From positions 372,001 through 436,000 of the forward strand of contig NZ_NOXG01000001.1 in NCBI RefSeq assembly GCF_003207955.1: a stretch of DNA of 64,000 bases, read 5' to 3'. Shown here one piece after another: positions 43,483 to 51,426 of this stretch. Under the pieces are notes generated by a model. The model did no database searches, was not told where the DNA came from, and was given only the letters and a program-made list of their open reading frames with translations. Numbering within the stretch: position 1 is the stretch's first letter; each line of letters starts with the position of its first letter. The stretch comes from Novacetimonas pomaceti. GTDB taxonomy: Bacteria > Pseudomonadota > Alphaproteobacteria > Acetobacterales > Acetobacteraceae. Made by a program: the position numbers and the translations under genes.

Positions 43483-44607
43483 ATGACCGGCAATCAGGCG
43501 TCAGTTGGGGAAAATGGCTGCGTGCCGCCGCGTATCAGCGTTGTGGTGCCCTGTTACAATGAGCGCGCCAATGTCCGTCCCATGGTCGATGCGCTGCATC
43601 GGGCGCTGGCGGGGCGGGAGTGGGAGGTCATCTTCGTCGATGACGATTCCCCCGACGGGACCATCCATGTCGTGCGGCAGGTTGGCGCGCGCGACGCGCG
43701 GGTGCGTGGCCTCCTGCGGCTGGGGCGGCGGGGGCTGTCCTCCGCCGTGATCGAGGGCATCCTGTCGTCCTCGGCCGAAATCGTGGCGGTGATGGACGGG
43801 GACATGCAGCACGATGAACGCTGCCTGGGGCAGCTCATCGATGCCATTTCATCGGGCGGAAACGATATCGCCATCGGCAGCCGGCATGTCGAAGGTGGCG
43901 ACAGCCGTGGCCTGGCCAGCCGTTGGCGGCATATGCTGTCCGATGCCGGGATCCGCATCGCGCGGAAATTCCTGCCCGTTGAGGTCAGCGATCCCATGAG
44001 CGGCTTTTTCGCGATACGGCGCGGCCTGTTCGTGCGGATCGCGCCACACCTGTCCGGCACGGGGTTCAAGATCCTGCTCGACATCATCATGTCCGCCCCC
44101 GGGGCGTTGCGCGTGGCGGAGGTGCCCTTCGTGTTCCGTGCCCGCGCCGCGGGTGAAAGCAAGCTGGATTCCATGGTGCTGATCCAGTTCGCGACGATGC
44201 TGCTTGACAGGGTGTGCCATGGTTACCTCCCGGTCAGGTTCGTCAGTTTCTGTATCGTCGGCCTGCTTGGAATCGGCGTGAACCTGGCCGTGCTGTCGGT
44301 GCTGGTGCAATGCGGGGTCGGATTCCGGGTGGGGCAGTTGGTCGGAACATACGTGTCGATGATCGGCAATTTCTGGCTCAACAACACGCTGACCTATCGC
44401 GACCGGCGCCTGAGGGGGGGGGCGATGTTCAGGGGGCTGTGCCTGTTCGTGCTGAGCTGCTCGGTCGGGGCGGTCGCCAATATCGGCGTGGCGCAGATGA
44501 TCCTCAATGACGGACGTTACTGGACGTGGGCCAGCGTGGCCGGGGCGGCCATCGCCGCGGTATGGAATTATGCCGTGTCATCGACCCTGATATGGAAGGT
44601 CCGGTGA
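43483..44607 (+). CDS. GT2 polyprenyl-phosphate glycosyltransferase fused to a GtrA domain
   Basis: 374 residues from the ATG at 43483; a GTG at 43432 is an alternative. Residues about 18-235 are a GT2 domain of the dolichol-phosphate mannosyltransferase type: SVVVPCYNERANVRPMVDAL, FVDDDSPDGTIHVV, the DGDMQHD metal site and AIGSRHVEGG. The rest is a four-helix GtrA-like membrane domain (PVRFVSFCIVGLLGIGVNLA onwards). Such proteins load a sugar onto undecaprenyl phosphate and help move it across the membrane. The next gene, a GT39-like transferase, would use the product. Confidence 0.9.
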   Translation: MTGNQASVGENGCVPPRISVVVPCYNERANVRPMVDALHRALAGREWEVIFVDDDSPDGTIHVVRQVGARDARVRGLLRLGRRGLSSAVIEGILSSSAEIVAVMDGDMQHDERCLGQLIDAISSGGNDIAIGSRHVEGGDSRGLASRWRHMLSDAGIRIARKFLPVEVSDPMSGFFAIRRGLFVRIAPHLSGTGFKILLDIIMSAPGALRVAEVPFVFRARAAGESKLDSMVLIQFATMLLDRVCHGYLPVRFVSFCIVGLLGIGVNLAVLSVLVQCGVGFRVGQLVGTYVSMIGNFWLNNTLTYRDRRLRGGAMFRGLCLFVLSCSVGAVANIGVAQMILNDGRYWTWASVAGAAIAAVWNYAVSSTLIWKVR

Positions 44608-46073
44608 CCTCCATGCGGGCATGGTGCGGCCTGCTGCTGCTGGCGACCGGATTGCGCCTTGTGCTGGGATGGTATCTGCCCCTTTCCCCGGACGAGGCCT
44701 ATTACTGGGTATGGACGCATGCCCCGGCGGGCGGCTATCTCGACCATCCGCCGATGGTCGCGCTGTGGATCGGGGCGGGAAGCGCCCTGTTCGGCGATGG
44801 TGGCGCCGGCATCCGCTGGATGGGGACAGCCGCCACCGCGCTTTCAACGGTTTTTCTGGCACGCGCGATCCAGGATTTCCGCCCGGCGACACAACAGGTG
44901 CCCCCCGTGGGGGAAGCAGCCGTCCGGGGCGTGGCCCTGCTGCAGGCGACGCTGGCGATTGGCGTGAATGCCGTCGTCATGACCCCCGATACGCCCCTGC
45001 TGTTTTTCATGGCCGTTCTGCTGTGGGCGTTGGGTCGCCTGATGGCGACGCACGGGGCGCGGTGGTGGCTGGTGGCGGGCGTGGCGCTGGGGCTGGCGTT
45101 CGACAGCAAATATACCGCGCTGCTGCCTGGCGTGGGCATGGCGGGCTGGCTTGTGTTTCACGGCGCGGGCCGCGCGTGGCTGCGTCGTCCCGCGCCATGG
45201 CTGGCGGCTGGCCTGTTCCTGCTCGTCATTTCGCCGGTCCTGTGGTGGAACGCGACCCATCACTGGGCCAGCCTGCTGCGCCAGGGCGGTCGCATGGGGG
45301 ACTGGCAGGCGGGACGCGCCATGCAGTTCATCGGGGAACTGGTGGGGGGACAGGCGGGACTGGCGACGCCGGGCATCTTCCTGTTTTTCGCGGGCGGCAT
45401 GGCATGGATGCTGCGCCATGCCCGACGCGTGCCTGCCTGCGGGCTGCTGTCGTGGATGGTGCTGGTGCCGACGGTGGTCTTCGTGGTGCATGCCCTTGGG
45501 GACAGGGTGCAGGCGAACTGGCCCGTCATCCTTTACCCCATGCTGGCGGTCGCGGCGGCGCAGCTTGCTTGGAAATGGTGGAAGGGGGCGGTGGCGCTGG
45601 GCGCGGTCCTGTGCGTCCTGATCTTTGTTCAGGCCGCGTTTGAACCCCTGCCGCTTTCGGCGCACACCGACGTGGCCCTGCGCCAGATGGGGGGCTGGCC
45701 GCAACTGGCGGCGCAGGTGGATGCGATCGCCATGCCGGATGATTTCGTGACGGCCTGCGATTATGGCACGGCGTCCGAACTGGCCTTATACATGCCGCAA
45801 CGCACGGTGGTCGGGATCGAGCCGCGATGGGCATTGTTCAACCTGCCCCACGCGATACGGGGCGAGGGTATCATGGTCTGCAATCCACGCCGCACGTTCG
45901 ATCCGCGGTTCTTTGCACAGGTCAGCCGCGTCGGGACCCTGCGACGCCATGGCCGCATCCGTGACGCGGAAATGCTGGATGTCTATCGCGTGCGCATGGC
46001 CGATACGTTACCAGACGACCTGCAATCCGAAATCGCGGTCCTGTCGCGTCCTGTCAGGGGATCGACGGAGTAG
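44604..46073 (+). CDS. GT39/ArnT-like membrane glycosyltransferase
   Basis: 489 residues from a GTG at 44604 that overlaps the previous stop as GTGA and has GGAAGG just upstream; the ATG at 44613 is an alternative. About 11 membrane segments. The first periplasmic loop has LPLSPDEAYYWVWTHAPAGG and YLDHPPMVALW, with the acidic pair of the GT-C superfamily used with polyprenyl-phosphate sugars. It probably transfers the sugar loaded by the upstream GT2-GtrA protein to a periplasmic acceptor (lipid A, a hopanoid or a protein); the acceptor is not evident. Its 3' end overlaps the opposite-strand response regulator by 20 bp. Confidence 0.88.
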   Translation: MTSMRAWCGLLLLATGLRLVLGWYLPLSPDEAYYWVWTHAPAGGYLDHPPMVALWIGAGSALFGDGGAGIRWMGTAATALSTVFLARAIQDFRPATQQVPPVGEAAVRGVALLQATLAIGVNAVVMTPDTPLLFFMAVLLWALGRLMATHGARWWLVAGVALGLAFDSKYTALLPGVGMAGWLVFHGAGRAWLRRPAPWLAAGLFLLVISPVLWWNATHHWASLLRQGGRMGDWQAGRAMQFIGELVGGQAGLATPGIFLFFAGGMAWMLRHARRVPACGLLSWMVLVPTVVFVVHALGDRVQANWPVILYPMLAVAAAQLAWKWWKGAVALGAVLCVLIFVQAAFEPLPLSAHTDVALRQMGGWPQLAAQVDAIAMPDDFVTACDYGTASELALYMPQRTVVGIEPRWALFNLPHAIRGEGIMVCNPRRTFDPRFFAQVSRVGTLRRHGRIRDAEMLDVYRVRMADTLPDDLQSEIAVLSRPVRGSTE

Positions 46074-46428
46074 GCATCCCTTCGGCAAGGCAGGCCTCCA
46101 GCCGTGCCAGCAGGGCCTTCATGCGGAACGGCTTGCTCAGCGCCGGCAGGTCGGGATAACGGGCAAGCCGGTCCGGGTCGCCGCTGATGACGATGACGGG
46201 CACGTTTCGCGCCCGCAGGGCGTCGATGACCCTGTCCGGCGGGCCATCGGGCAGCGTCAGGTCAACCAGCGTCGCATCGAACGTCCCGTGCGCCAGCTGC
46301 GTCATGGCGCTGGCCGTGTCGGCGCACGTCGTGACCTGGAATCCCGATGCCTCAAGAACCGTCAGGAGAAGGTTGGCGATCATGTCCTCATCTTCAACGA
46401 CAAGGATGTGACGGATCTGTTGTGTCAT
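46054..46428 (-). CDS. Stand-alone response regulator receiver domain
   Basis: 124 residues from the ATG at 46428, which overlaps the Nudix gene stop by 4 bases. One CheY-like domain: HILVVEDEDMIANLLLTVLE with the acidic pocket at 12-13, phospho-acceptor Asp56 in ATLVDLTLPDG, and conserved lysine at about 99 in SKPF. No output domain and no histidine kinase in the window. Its cotranscription with a Nudix hydrolase is odd. Its end overlaps the GT39-like gene tail-to-tail. Confidence 0.9.
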   Translation of the reverse strand: MTQQIRHILVVEDEDMIANLLLTVLEASGFQVTTCADTASAMTQLAHGTFDATLVDLTLPDGPPDRVIDALRARNVPVIVISGDPDRLARYPDLPALSKPFRMKALLARLEACLAEGMPTPSIP

Positions 46429-46928
46429 GCGTCTGTCCCCTCGATAACCGGGAGTCGACCGTAGCCACGAAGCTGCGTCGCGCGGGGCCATGGAACGACC
46501 CCCCGCGATGACAGGGCGAGCTGCCCGAGTTCCAGCAGTCCCTTGCTCATGTCCTGCGGATTGTCACGCACATGTGAGAGGTCGAACCACCCCACATCGC
46601 AGGCATCGTCGCCTGCCTCCAGCGTCGTGGTGCCATTATCGGTGCATTTCACGGCCACGATCAGGTAATGGAAGCGGACGGTGCCGGTTTCGTCGCGGTC
46701 AATCAGGTCAAAGGCCGTCAGCGCGCCTTCCGCCCGCGTGGCAAAGCCCGTTTCCTCGCGCAGTTCGCGTTCGGCGGCGGCAAGGAAACTTTCCCCGACC
46801 TGGATCCGCCCCCCCGGAAAGCCCCACAGTCCCTGATCGGGTGGGTTGCGCCGCTGCACCAGCAGCAGCTTTTCCCCCCGTGTCACGATTGCCAGAACCG
46901 CCCCGGAAATTGTCGAAATACCTGACAT
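46425..46928 (-). CDS. Nudix hydrolase
   Basis: 167 residues. The Nudix box is complete, from GGRIQVGESFLAAAEREL through REETGF at residues 39-62. The start AVLAIVTRGEKLLLVQRRNP and the WGFPGG turn are typical of ADP-ribose or NTP-sanitising members. The substrate cannot be told from the sequence; a nucleoside diphosphate linked compound is expected. The ATGA at its end couples it to the receiver-only response regulator. Confidence 0.93.
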   Translation of the reverse strand: MSGISTISGAVLAIVTRGEKLLLVQRRNPPDQGLWGFPGGRIQVGESFLAAAERELREETGFATRAEGALTAFDLIDRDETGTVRFHYLIVAVKCTDNGTTTLEAGDDACDVGWFDLSHVRDNPQDMSKGLLELGQLALSSRGVVPWPRATQLRGYGRLPVIEGTDA

Positions 46929-47030
46929 TTCCCCACTATAACGCCCCGATGACGCAAAAAGCCATGCTCTGGCCGGGTGGGGGAGATGCCTATTGCGTGA
47001 GGATATCCGCCATGTCCGGTGCGGGCATCT

Positions 47031-47438
47031 TCACTGCGGGCGCCTGAGCACGACATGCGCCCGGCAGCGGGGCGTGCCATAGGTACCCACGATCGTGTCG
47101 TCCTGCGGATGTGCCTCCAGCACCATGGGGAAGGGCTTGCTGCCGGGGGAGGAGACCACGGCCTGCAGGTGATAGTGCTGATGCTGCGCATCCGGCGTGC
47201 CATGCAGGCTGATGGACCCGTCGGCCGGCGTGAAGGTCGTGCGGGTCTGGTCCACCTGAAAGGTCGAGGGCGCATGCGTTTCCTCGCACGTTCCCTGATC
47301 GGCGATAAGGGTCCCGGTCCACAGCCCATAGGGATCCTTCTGCGCATCCGTATGCGCTGTCCTGGCGCAGGCGGGCGAAAATGTTGCCCCGCACAGGGCG
47401 GCAATCGCGAAAAATAATCGGGGGAATGACGCTTTCAT
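47031..47438 (-). CDS. Secreted hypothetical protein
   Basis: 135 residues from the ATG at 47438. A signal peptide is clear (MKASFPRLFFAIAALCGATF, likely cut after PACARTA or slightly before), so export to the periplasm. The mature part is about 110 residues with three cysteines or fewer (one in DQGTCEETH, one in PRCRAHVV) that could form a disulfide. It contains DPYGLWTGTLIADQGTCE, reminiscent of small periplasmic beta-barrel proteins, but I do not recognise the family. It stands alone between the Nudix gene and divergent guaA. Confidence 0.75.
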   Translation of the reverse strand: MKASFPRLFFAIAALCGATFSPACARTAHTDAQKDPYGLWTGTLIADQGTCEETHAPSTFQVDQTRTTFTPADGSISLHGTPDAQHQHYHLQAVVSSPGSKPFPMVLEAHPQDDTIVGTYGTPRCRAHVVLRRPQ

Positions 47439-47636
47439 GACGTAACCATGTGATTTCGCGAAATAAACTTTCAAGGGGCGAAAACGGCCCAATATGTCAT
47501 TCAGGCCGCTTATTCAGCCGACACGCACAATGATGTTGTGCTACGTCATCTGGCAACGCATATCCGACATTTGCAACGCCCGCCCGTCATGGGGCGGATG
47601 CGTTGCATGCGTCATGCCGCGACCGGAAGAGTGAGA

Positions 47637-49247
47637 ATGAGCGAAAGTGTGAAAGCATCCCAGATCGACAGCGCAGGCGAGGCCCTGGAAGAGACCCTGC
47701 ATGAAGACCGGATCCTGATCCTTGATTTCGGCAGCCAGGTGACCCAGCTCATCGCCCGCCGTGTCCGGGAAAGTGGCGTTTATTGTGAAATCTGGCCTTT
47801 TTCCAGTGACGAGGCAAAGATCCGCGCCTTTGCCCCGAAGGGCATCATCCTGTCCGGCAGCCCCGCCAGCGTCCTGGACAGGGACGCGCCGACGATCCCC
47901 GATGTCGTCTTTGCGCTGAATGTGCCCGTGCTGGGTATCTGCTATGGCCAGCAGGCCATGTGCAAGCAGCTTGGCGGGACGGTCGAACATCACGAACATC
48001 GCGAATTCGGTCGCGCCCATATCGACATCATCAAGGACTGTGCCCTGTTCCGTGGCACATGGGCCAGGGGCGCGCGCGAACAGGTCTGGATGAGCCATGG
48101 CGACCGCGTCACGAAACTGCCGCCGGGATTCCAGGCCGTCGCGGTCAGCGAGGGCGCGCCCTTCGCCATCATCGCGGATGAGGGGCGTCGCCTGTACGGG
48201 GTGCAGTTTCACCCCGAGGTCGTCCATACCCCGCATGGGGCCGCGCTGCTGCGCAATTTCACGCATGATGTCGCGGGCTGTCGCGGCACGTGGACCATGG
48301 CCGGGTTCCGCGACATGGAAATCGCGCGCATCCGCGAACAGGTGGGCAAGGGGCGCGTGATCTGCGGCCTGTCCGGCGGGGTGGATTCCTCGGTCGCGGC
48401 CGTGCTGATCCATCAGGCGATCGGCGATCAGCTGACCTGCATCTTCGTCGATCCGGGCATCCTGCGCGCGGGGGAGGCGGATGAGGTCATCAAGACATTC
48501 CGTGACCGGTTCAATATCCGCCTGATCCATCGCGATGCGTCCGACCTGTTCCTGTCAGCGCTGGAGGGGGTGACGGATCCCGAAATCAAGCGCAAGACCA
48601 TCGGGCGCCTGTTCATCGAAGTTTTCGAGGAAGAGGCGGCCAAGCTGGGCGGGGCGGAGTTCCTGGCGCAGGGAACGCTGTATCCCGATGTCATCGAGAG
48701 CGTCAGTTTCACCGGCGGCCCGTCCGTGACCATCAAGTCCCATCATAACGTCGGGGGACTGCCGGAACGGATGAAGATGAAGCTGGTCGAACCGCTTCGT
48801 GAACTGTTCAAGGACGAAGTCCGCGCCCTCGGGCGGGAGATGGACATCCCTGAAACCATCGTCGGCCGTCACCCGTTCCCCGGACCGGGGCTGGCCATCC
48901 GCATCCCGGGTGCCATCACCCGCGAAAAGCTCGCCCTGCTGCGCCGGGTGGATTCCGTGTTTCTGGAGGAAATACGCGCAGCCGGCCTGTATGATGCGAT
49001 CTGGCAGGCATTTGCCGTGCTGCTGCCGGTGCGCACCGTCGGCGTCATGGGCGATGGCCGCACCTATGATTACGCCTGTGCACTGCGTGCCGTTACCAGC
49101 ACGGACGGGATGACGGCGGATGTCTATCCGTTTGACATGGGGTTCCTGAACCGCGTGGCCGGACGCATCGTAAACGAAATCCGCGGCATCAACCGCGTCA
49201 CCTACGATATCACGTCCAAGCCCCCCGGCACGATCGAGTGGGAGTGA
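47637..49247 (+). CDS. guaA: GMP synthase (glutamine-hydrolysing)
   Basis: 536 residues from the ATG at 47637, with GGAAG 7 bases before; longer upstream frames are not conserved. It converts XMP to GMP. Glutamine amidotransferase domain (about 25-220) with catalytic Cys in VLGICYGQQAMCKQLGG and His/Glu in QFHPEVVHTPHG. ATP-pyrophosphatase domain has the PP-loop CGLSGGVDSSVAAVL. The C-terminal dimerisation domain has RHPFPGPGLAIRI and ends ITSKPPGTIEWE, the normal terminus. Monocistronic; a hairpin follows the stop. Confidence 0.97.
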   Translation: MSESVKASQIDSAGEALEETLHEDRILILDFGSQVTQLIARRVRESGVYCEIWPFSSDEAKIRAFAPKGIILSGSPASVLDRDAPTIPDVVFALNVPVLGICYGQQAMCKQLGGTVEHHEHREFGRAHIDIIKDCALFRGTWARGAREQVWMSHGDRVTKLPPGFQAVAVSEGAPFAIIADEGRRLYGVQFHPEVVHTPHGAALLRNFTHDVAGCRGTWTMAGFRDMEIARIREQVGKGRVICGLSGGVDSSVAAVLIHQAIGDQLTCIFVDPGILRAGEADEVIKTFRDRFNIRLIHRDASDLFLSALEGVTDPEIKRKTIGRLFIEVFEEEAAKLGGAEFLAQGTLYPDVIESVSFTGGPSVTIKSHHNVGGLPERMKMKLVEPLRELFKDEVRALGREMDIPETIVGRHPFPGPGLAIRIPGAITREKLALLRRVDSVFLEEIRAAGLYDAIWQAFAVLLPVRTVGVMGDGRTYDYACALRAVTSTDGMTADVYPFDMGFLNRVAGRIVNEIRGINRVTYDITSKPPGTIEWE

Positions 49248-49254
49248 TTTTCAG

Positions 49255-49275
49255 GGAACGGAAGCATTCCGTTCC
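49255..49275 (+). terminator. Perfect hairpin just after guaA
   Basis: GGAACGGAA and TTCCGTTCC pair perfectly (9 bp, loop GCA), starting 8 bases after the guaA stop. No U-run follows, so it is a likely transcript end or stability element but not a classic Rho-independent terminator. Confidence 0.5.
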
Positions 49276-49656
49276 AGTGAAAAGTTAAAGCTGTCGGCTG
49301 CTTTTGCAGCCTGTCAGGAAATATAAACCGGTTCCAATGGCATGTCTGGCAATAATCGTCGTGCGTGCCAGCCGTAAGTTGCGTGAAATACCGTCATGGG
49401 CAGATTGGCCTGTGGCGGTATTTTCTTTCGTGGGGGAAAAGCGCCGCGATGCTTGCAGGGTTTACGATTTGATATTTGAAAATAACGACACAGGCTTGTA
49501 GCGCGAGACAGAAGCTGTCCCCTGTCACGGCAAAAGATACGATGCCCATTCTACATGAACCGTGTAGTAATTTATGTATCAGGGCATGTCATCCGTTCAT
49601 CCGTTAAGGGAGATGACAGTCAGGACGATCCATAATTCTGAACTGAAAGGTACATT
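49276..49656. other. Intergenic region without a supportable gene
   Basis: About 380 bp between guaA and the 3' end of the minus-strand lipoprotein gene. A 65-codon open frame at 49304-49501 has no ribosome binding site or recognisable content. I see nothing else in this stretch. Confidence 0.4.
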
Positions 49657-50307
49657 CTAATGCGCGGCGGATATGCCCCCGCCCGCAGCCGCGGGCGCTG
49701 CTGAGGATGCCGGTGTGGCTGGCGTGGTGGAGACTGTGGCGGTTGGCGACAGGTCAGGCGTTCTGGGGGAACTGAATGCTGATACCGGACCGAATATGCC
49801 GGCCTTTACATGTCGCATTGAACTGACCGGTTTACGGATGCAGCCGCGTGCCACGATGGAACATACGCCGTCAGTTCCGACAATTTCATCATTATCGCCA
49901 CTGTAATGCAGGTCGGTGACCGTGTCGTTTTCAAGACGGATATCGGCAATGCAGGTTTTCCCCGCGCCCCCGAGCGTCGTTTCCGTCAGGTTTACAATGG
50001 TCTGTAGCGGAAAGAGCGTGGAATCATTTGCGGAAGGAACGTTGATGGTGCGGACGTATTCAAATACCTGAACGTTGTCGTTCAGTTTCTTGATTTTGTC
50101 CGGAATGCCCACGCAGGACTGCACCTCGTCGCTTTTCATGCCAATCATGGCCAATTGTGCCCGATGCGCCGTTCTGGAATCGGTATAGCCGCAGCCGGTC
50201 AGGCCGCCCAACGGCATAAACATCATGATTGCGCACAGGAAACGGTTGCGCATGGATGAAGGAAGCCGGCGCGAAACATTCGGGAGGGAGAAAGGGAAGG
50301 TTTTCAT
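49657..50307 (-). CDS. BamE/SmpA-like lipoprotein with Pro/Ala/Thr/Ser tail
   Basis: 216 residues from the ATG at 50307, chosen for the purine-rich AAGAGAGA just upstream (50253 and 50349 are alternatives). The signal ends in the lipobox GLTGC, so it should be lipid-anchored. The next part has QLAMIGMKSDEVQSCVGIPD and NDNVQVFEYV, the pattern of the SmpA/OmlA (BamE) fold, in which a first helix and a Gly-x-Pro turn precede a beta-sheet. The final 45 residues are low complexity (TPATPASSAAPAAAGGG). True BamE is shorter and lacks the tail, so a BamE-like paralogue is more probable. Confidence 0.75.
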   Translation of the reverse strand: MKTFPFSLPNVSRRLPSSMRNRFLCAIMMFMPLGGLTGCGYTDSRTAHRAQLAMIGMKSDEVQSCVGIPDKIKKLNDNVQVFEYVRTINVPSANDSTLFPLQTIVNLTETTLGGAGKTCIADIRLENDTVTDLHYSGDNDEIVGTDGVCSIVARGCIRKPVSSMRHVKAGIFGPVSAFSSPRTPDLSPTATVSTTPATPASSAAPAAAGGGISAAH

Positions 50308-50914
50308 TTTCTCTCTTGATGACGGGGGCAGAAGGAGAATTATAGTCAATCCATAAGGATATACTTAATATTATGCCTATTTAAGGAAACCTCATGGGGG
50401 AAGAGTCAATCGCTTTTTTGTAATATAATGACATCAGCCAATGGACCGATACCCGTTCGCAGAAGCAGGATGGCGTGTTTCTGCCGCTGATTTTTCCGGC
50501 GGTGACGTGACGCGGACCGTGGCCGGATGGCATCGGGTATATCCGCGCCGGACGTTTGTTCATGTCGTTCCTGATGCTTTCCATCAGGCAATCAGCGGAT
50601 CGGCCCGGTCGGGAAGGCGGAAAGCCGATGGAAAACCGGCATGGAACCACCATGCGATCTCCCGCTGGGGGCGCCATTTCCTGACATGGGCATGAATATC
50701 GTGTCGCAATCGGAAAAATGTCACGAAATGTTAGAATCCATTCCCCCACATTCATCTGGCCGCTTTCCCGCACTATATCTCTAACAGGTGAATGCTTCAG
50801 GCAGGAATGCCATACAGGTTCACGGTATGGGAAACAGGCTTGAAAAAGATTGAGTACGGCGCGTCATGTTCCTGCCGTGATAGTGTCTGAGGCTGCCGCC
50901 ACAGGAGGACCAAG
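50308..50914. other. 607-bp intergenic region with a possible structured leader
   Basis: No supportable gene; short open frames on both strands look accidental. The part before the glycine-rich gene contains GGCAGGAA (50800-50807) pairing with TTCCTGCC (50869-50876), enclosing a second hairpin CCATAC/GTATGG (50810-50830). If transcribed, this would fold into a structured 5' leader ending about 25 bases before the AGGAGG ribosome binding site at 50903-50908. The left half is AT-rich and is probably the promoter region of the minus-strand lipoprotein. Confidence 0.35.
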
Positions 50915-51328
50915 GTGAAACACACGAAATTCTTGACGGGGGCTCTGCTCGCCATTTCGCTGGCGGCGACGCCTGCGGTGGTCGCGTCGGTAGCCCATGC
51001 GCAGCATGGCCCCGGTGGTGGTGGCGGTGGACATGGTGGTGGTCCGGGCGGCGGAGGACCGGGCGGTGGTCATGGCGGCGGTGGCTGGGGTGGCGGCGGT
51101 CCCGGTGGTGGACGCGGTGGCGGTCCCGGCGGTGGCTGGGGTGGTGACCGTGGCGGCTGGGGCGATCGCGGTGGCTGGGGCGGCGGCGGCTGGCGTGGCC
51201 CGGGCTGGGGCGGGACCGTTCCTTATCCGTACCCATATTATGGATATCCCGGCTATTACGGTTATCCCGGTTATTATGGATATCCCTACGGCTATTCCTA
51301 TGGCGGATGGGGCTGGGGCGGGTGGTGA
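50915..51328 (+). CDS. Secreted glycine-rich protein with YGYPGY repeats
   Basis: 137 residues; GTG start with AGGAGG 6 bases upstream. A clean signal peptide (MKHTKFLTGALLAISLAATP, cut after VAHA) is followed by about 60 residues of Gly with His, Trp, Asp and Arg (GGGHGGGPGGGG type). The end has repeats of YPYYGYPGYYGYPGYYGYPY, closing in GGWGWGGW. No known domain; it resembles surface-exposed glycine/tyrosine-rich structural proteins. A perfect terminator follows, so it is an independent and probably highly expressed unit. Frames on the other strand and the second plus frame are by-products of the repetitive sequence. Confidence 0.85.
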   Translation: MKHTKFLTGALLAISLAATPAVVASVAHAQHGPGGGGGGHGGGPGGGGPGGGHGGGGWGGGGPGGGRGGGPGGGWGGDRGGWGDRGGWGGGGWRGPGWGGTVPYPYPYYGYPGYYGYPGYYGYPYGYSYGGWGWGGW

Positions 51329-51354
51329 GCATCCAGGCCCGCTGATCCGATCCT

Positions 51355-51403
51355 GGCGATGGTGGAGAAAGCGTCAGCAGACCTCCACCATCGCCGGTTT
51401 TTT
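51355..51403 (+). terminator. Strong Rho-independent terminator after the glycine-rich gene
   Basis: GGCGATGGTGGAG (51355-51367) pairs perfectly with CTCCACCATCGCC (51383-51395), 13 bp, followed by GG and six T. It lies 27 bases past the stop. The next gene converges from the other side. Confidence 0.93.
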
Positions 51404-51426
51404 ATCTGGCGCGTCGGTGTGTCGTT

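Noticed and set aside
47439..47636. Possible guanine or xanthine riboswitch in front of guaA
   Set aside because: The 198-bp leader does not show a purine riboswitch core or a terminator/antiterminator pair that I could identify.
50381..50773. 130-codon minus-strand open frame and a plus-strand 84-codon frame in the 50.3-50.9 kb gap
   Set aside because: Both lack ribosome binding sites and family similarity, and they overlap each other; neither could be supported.
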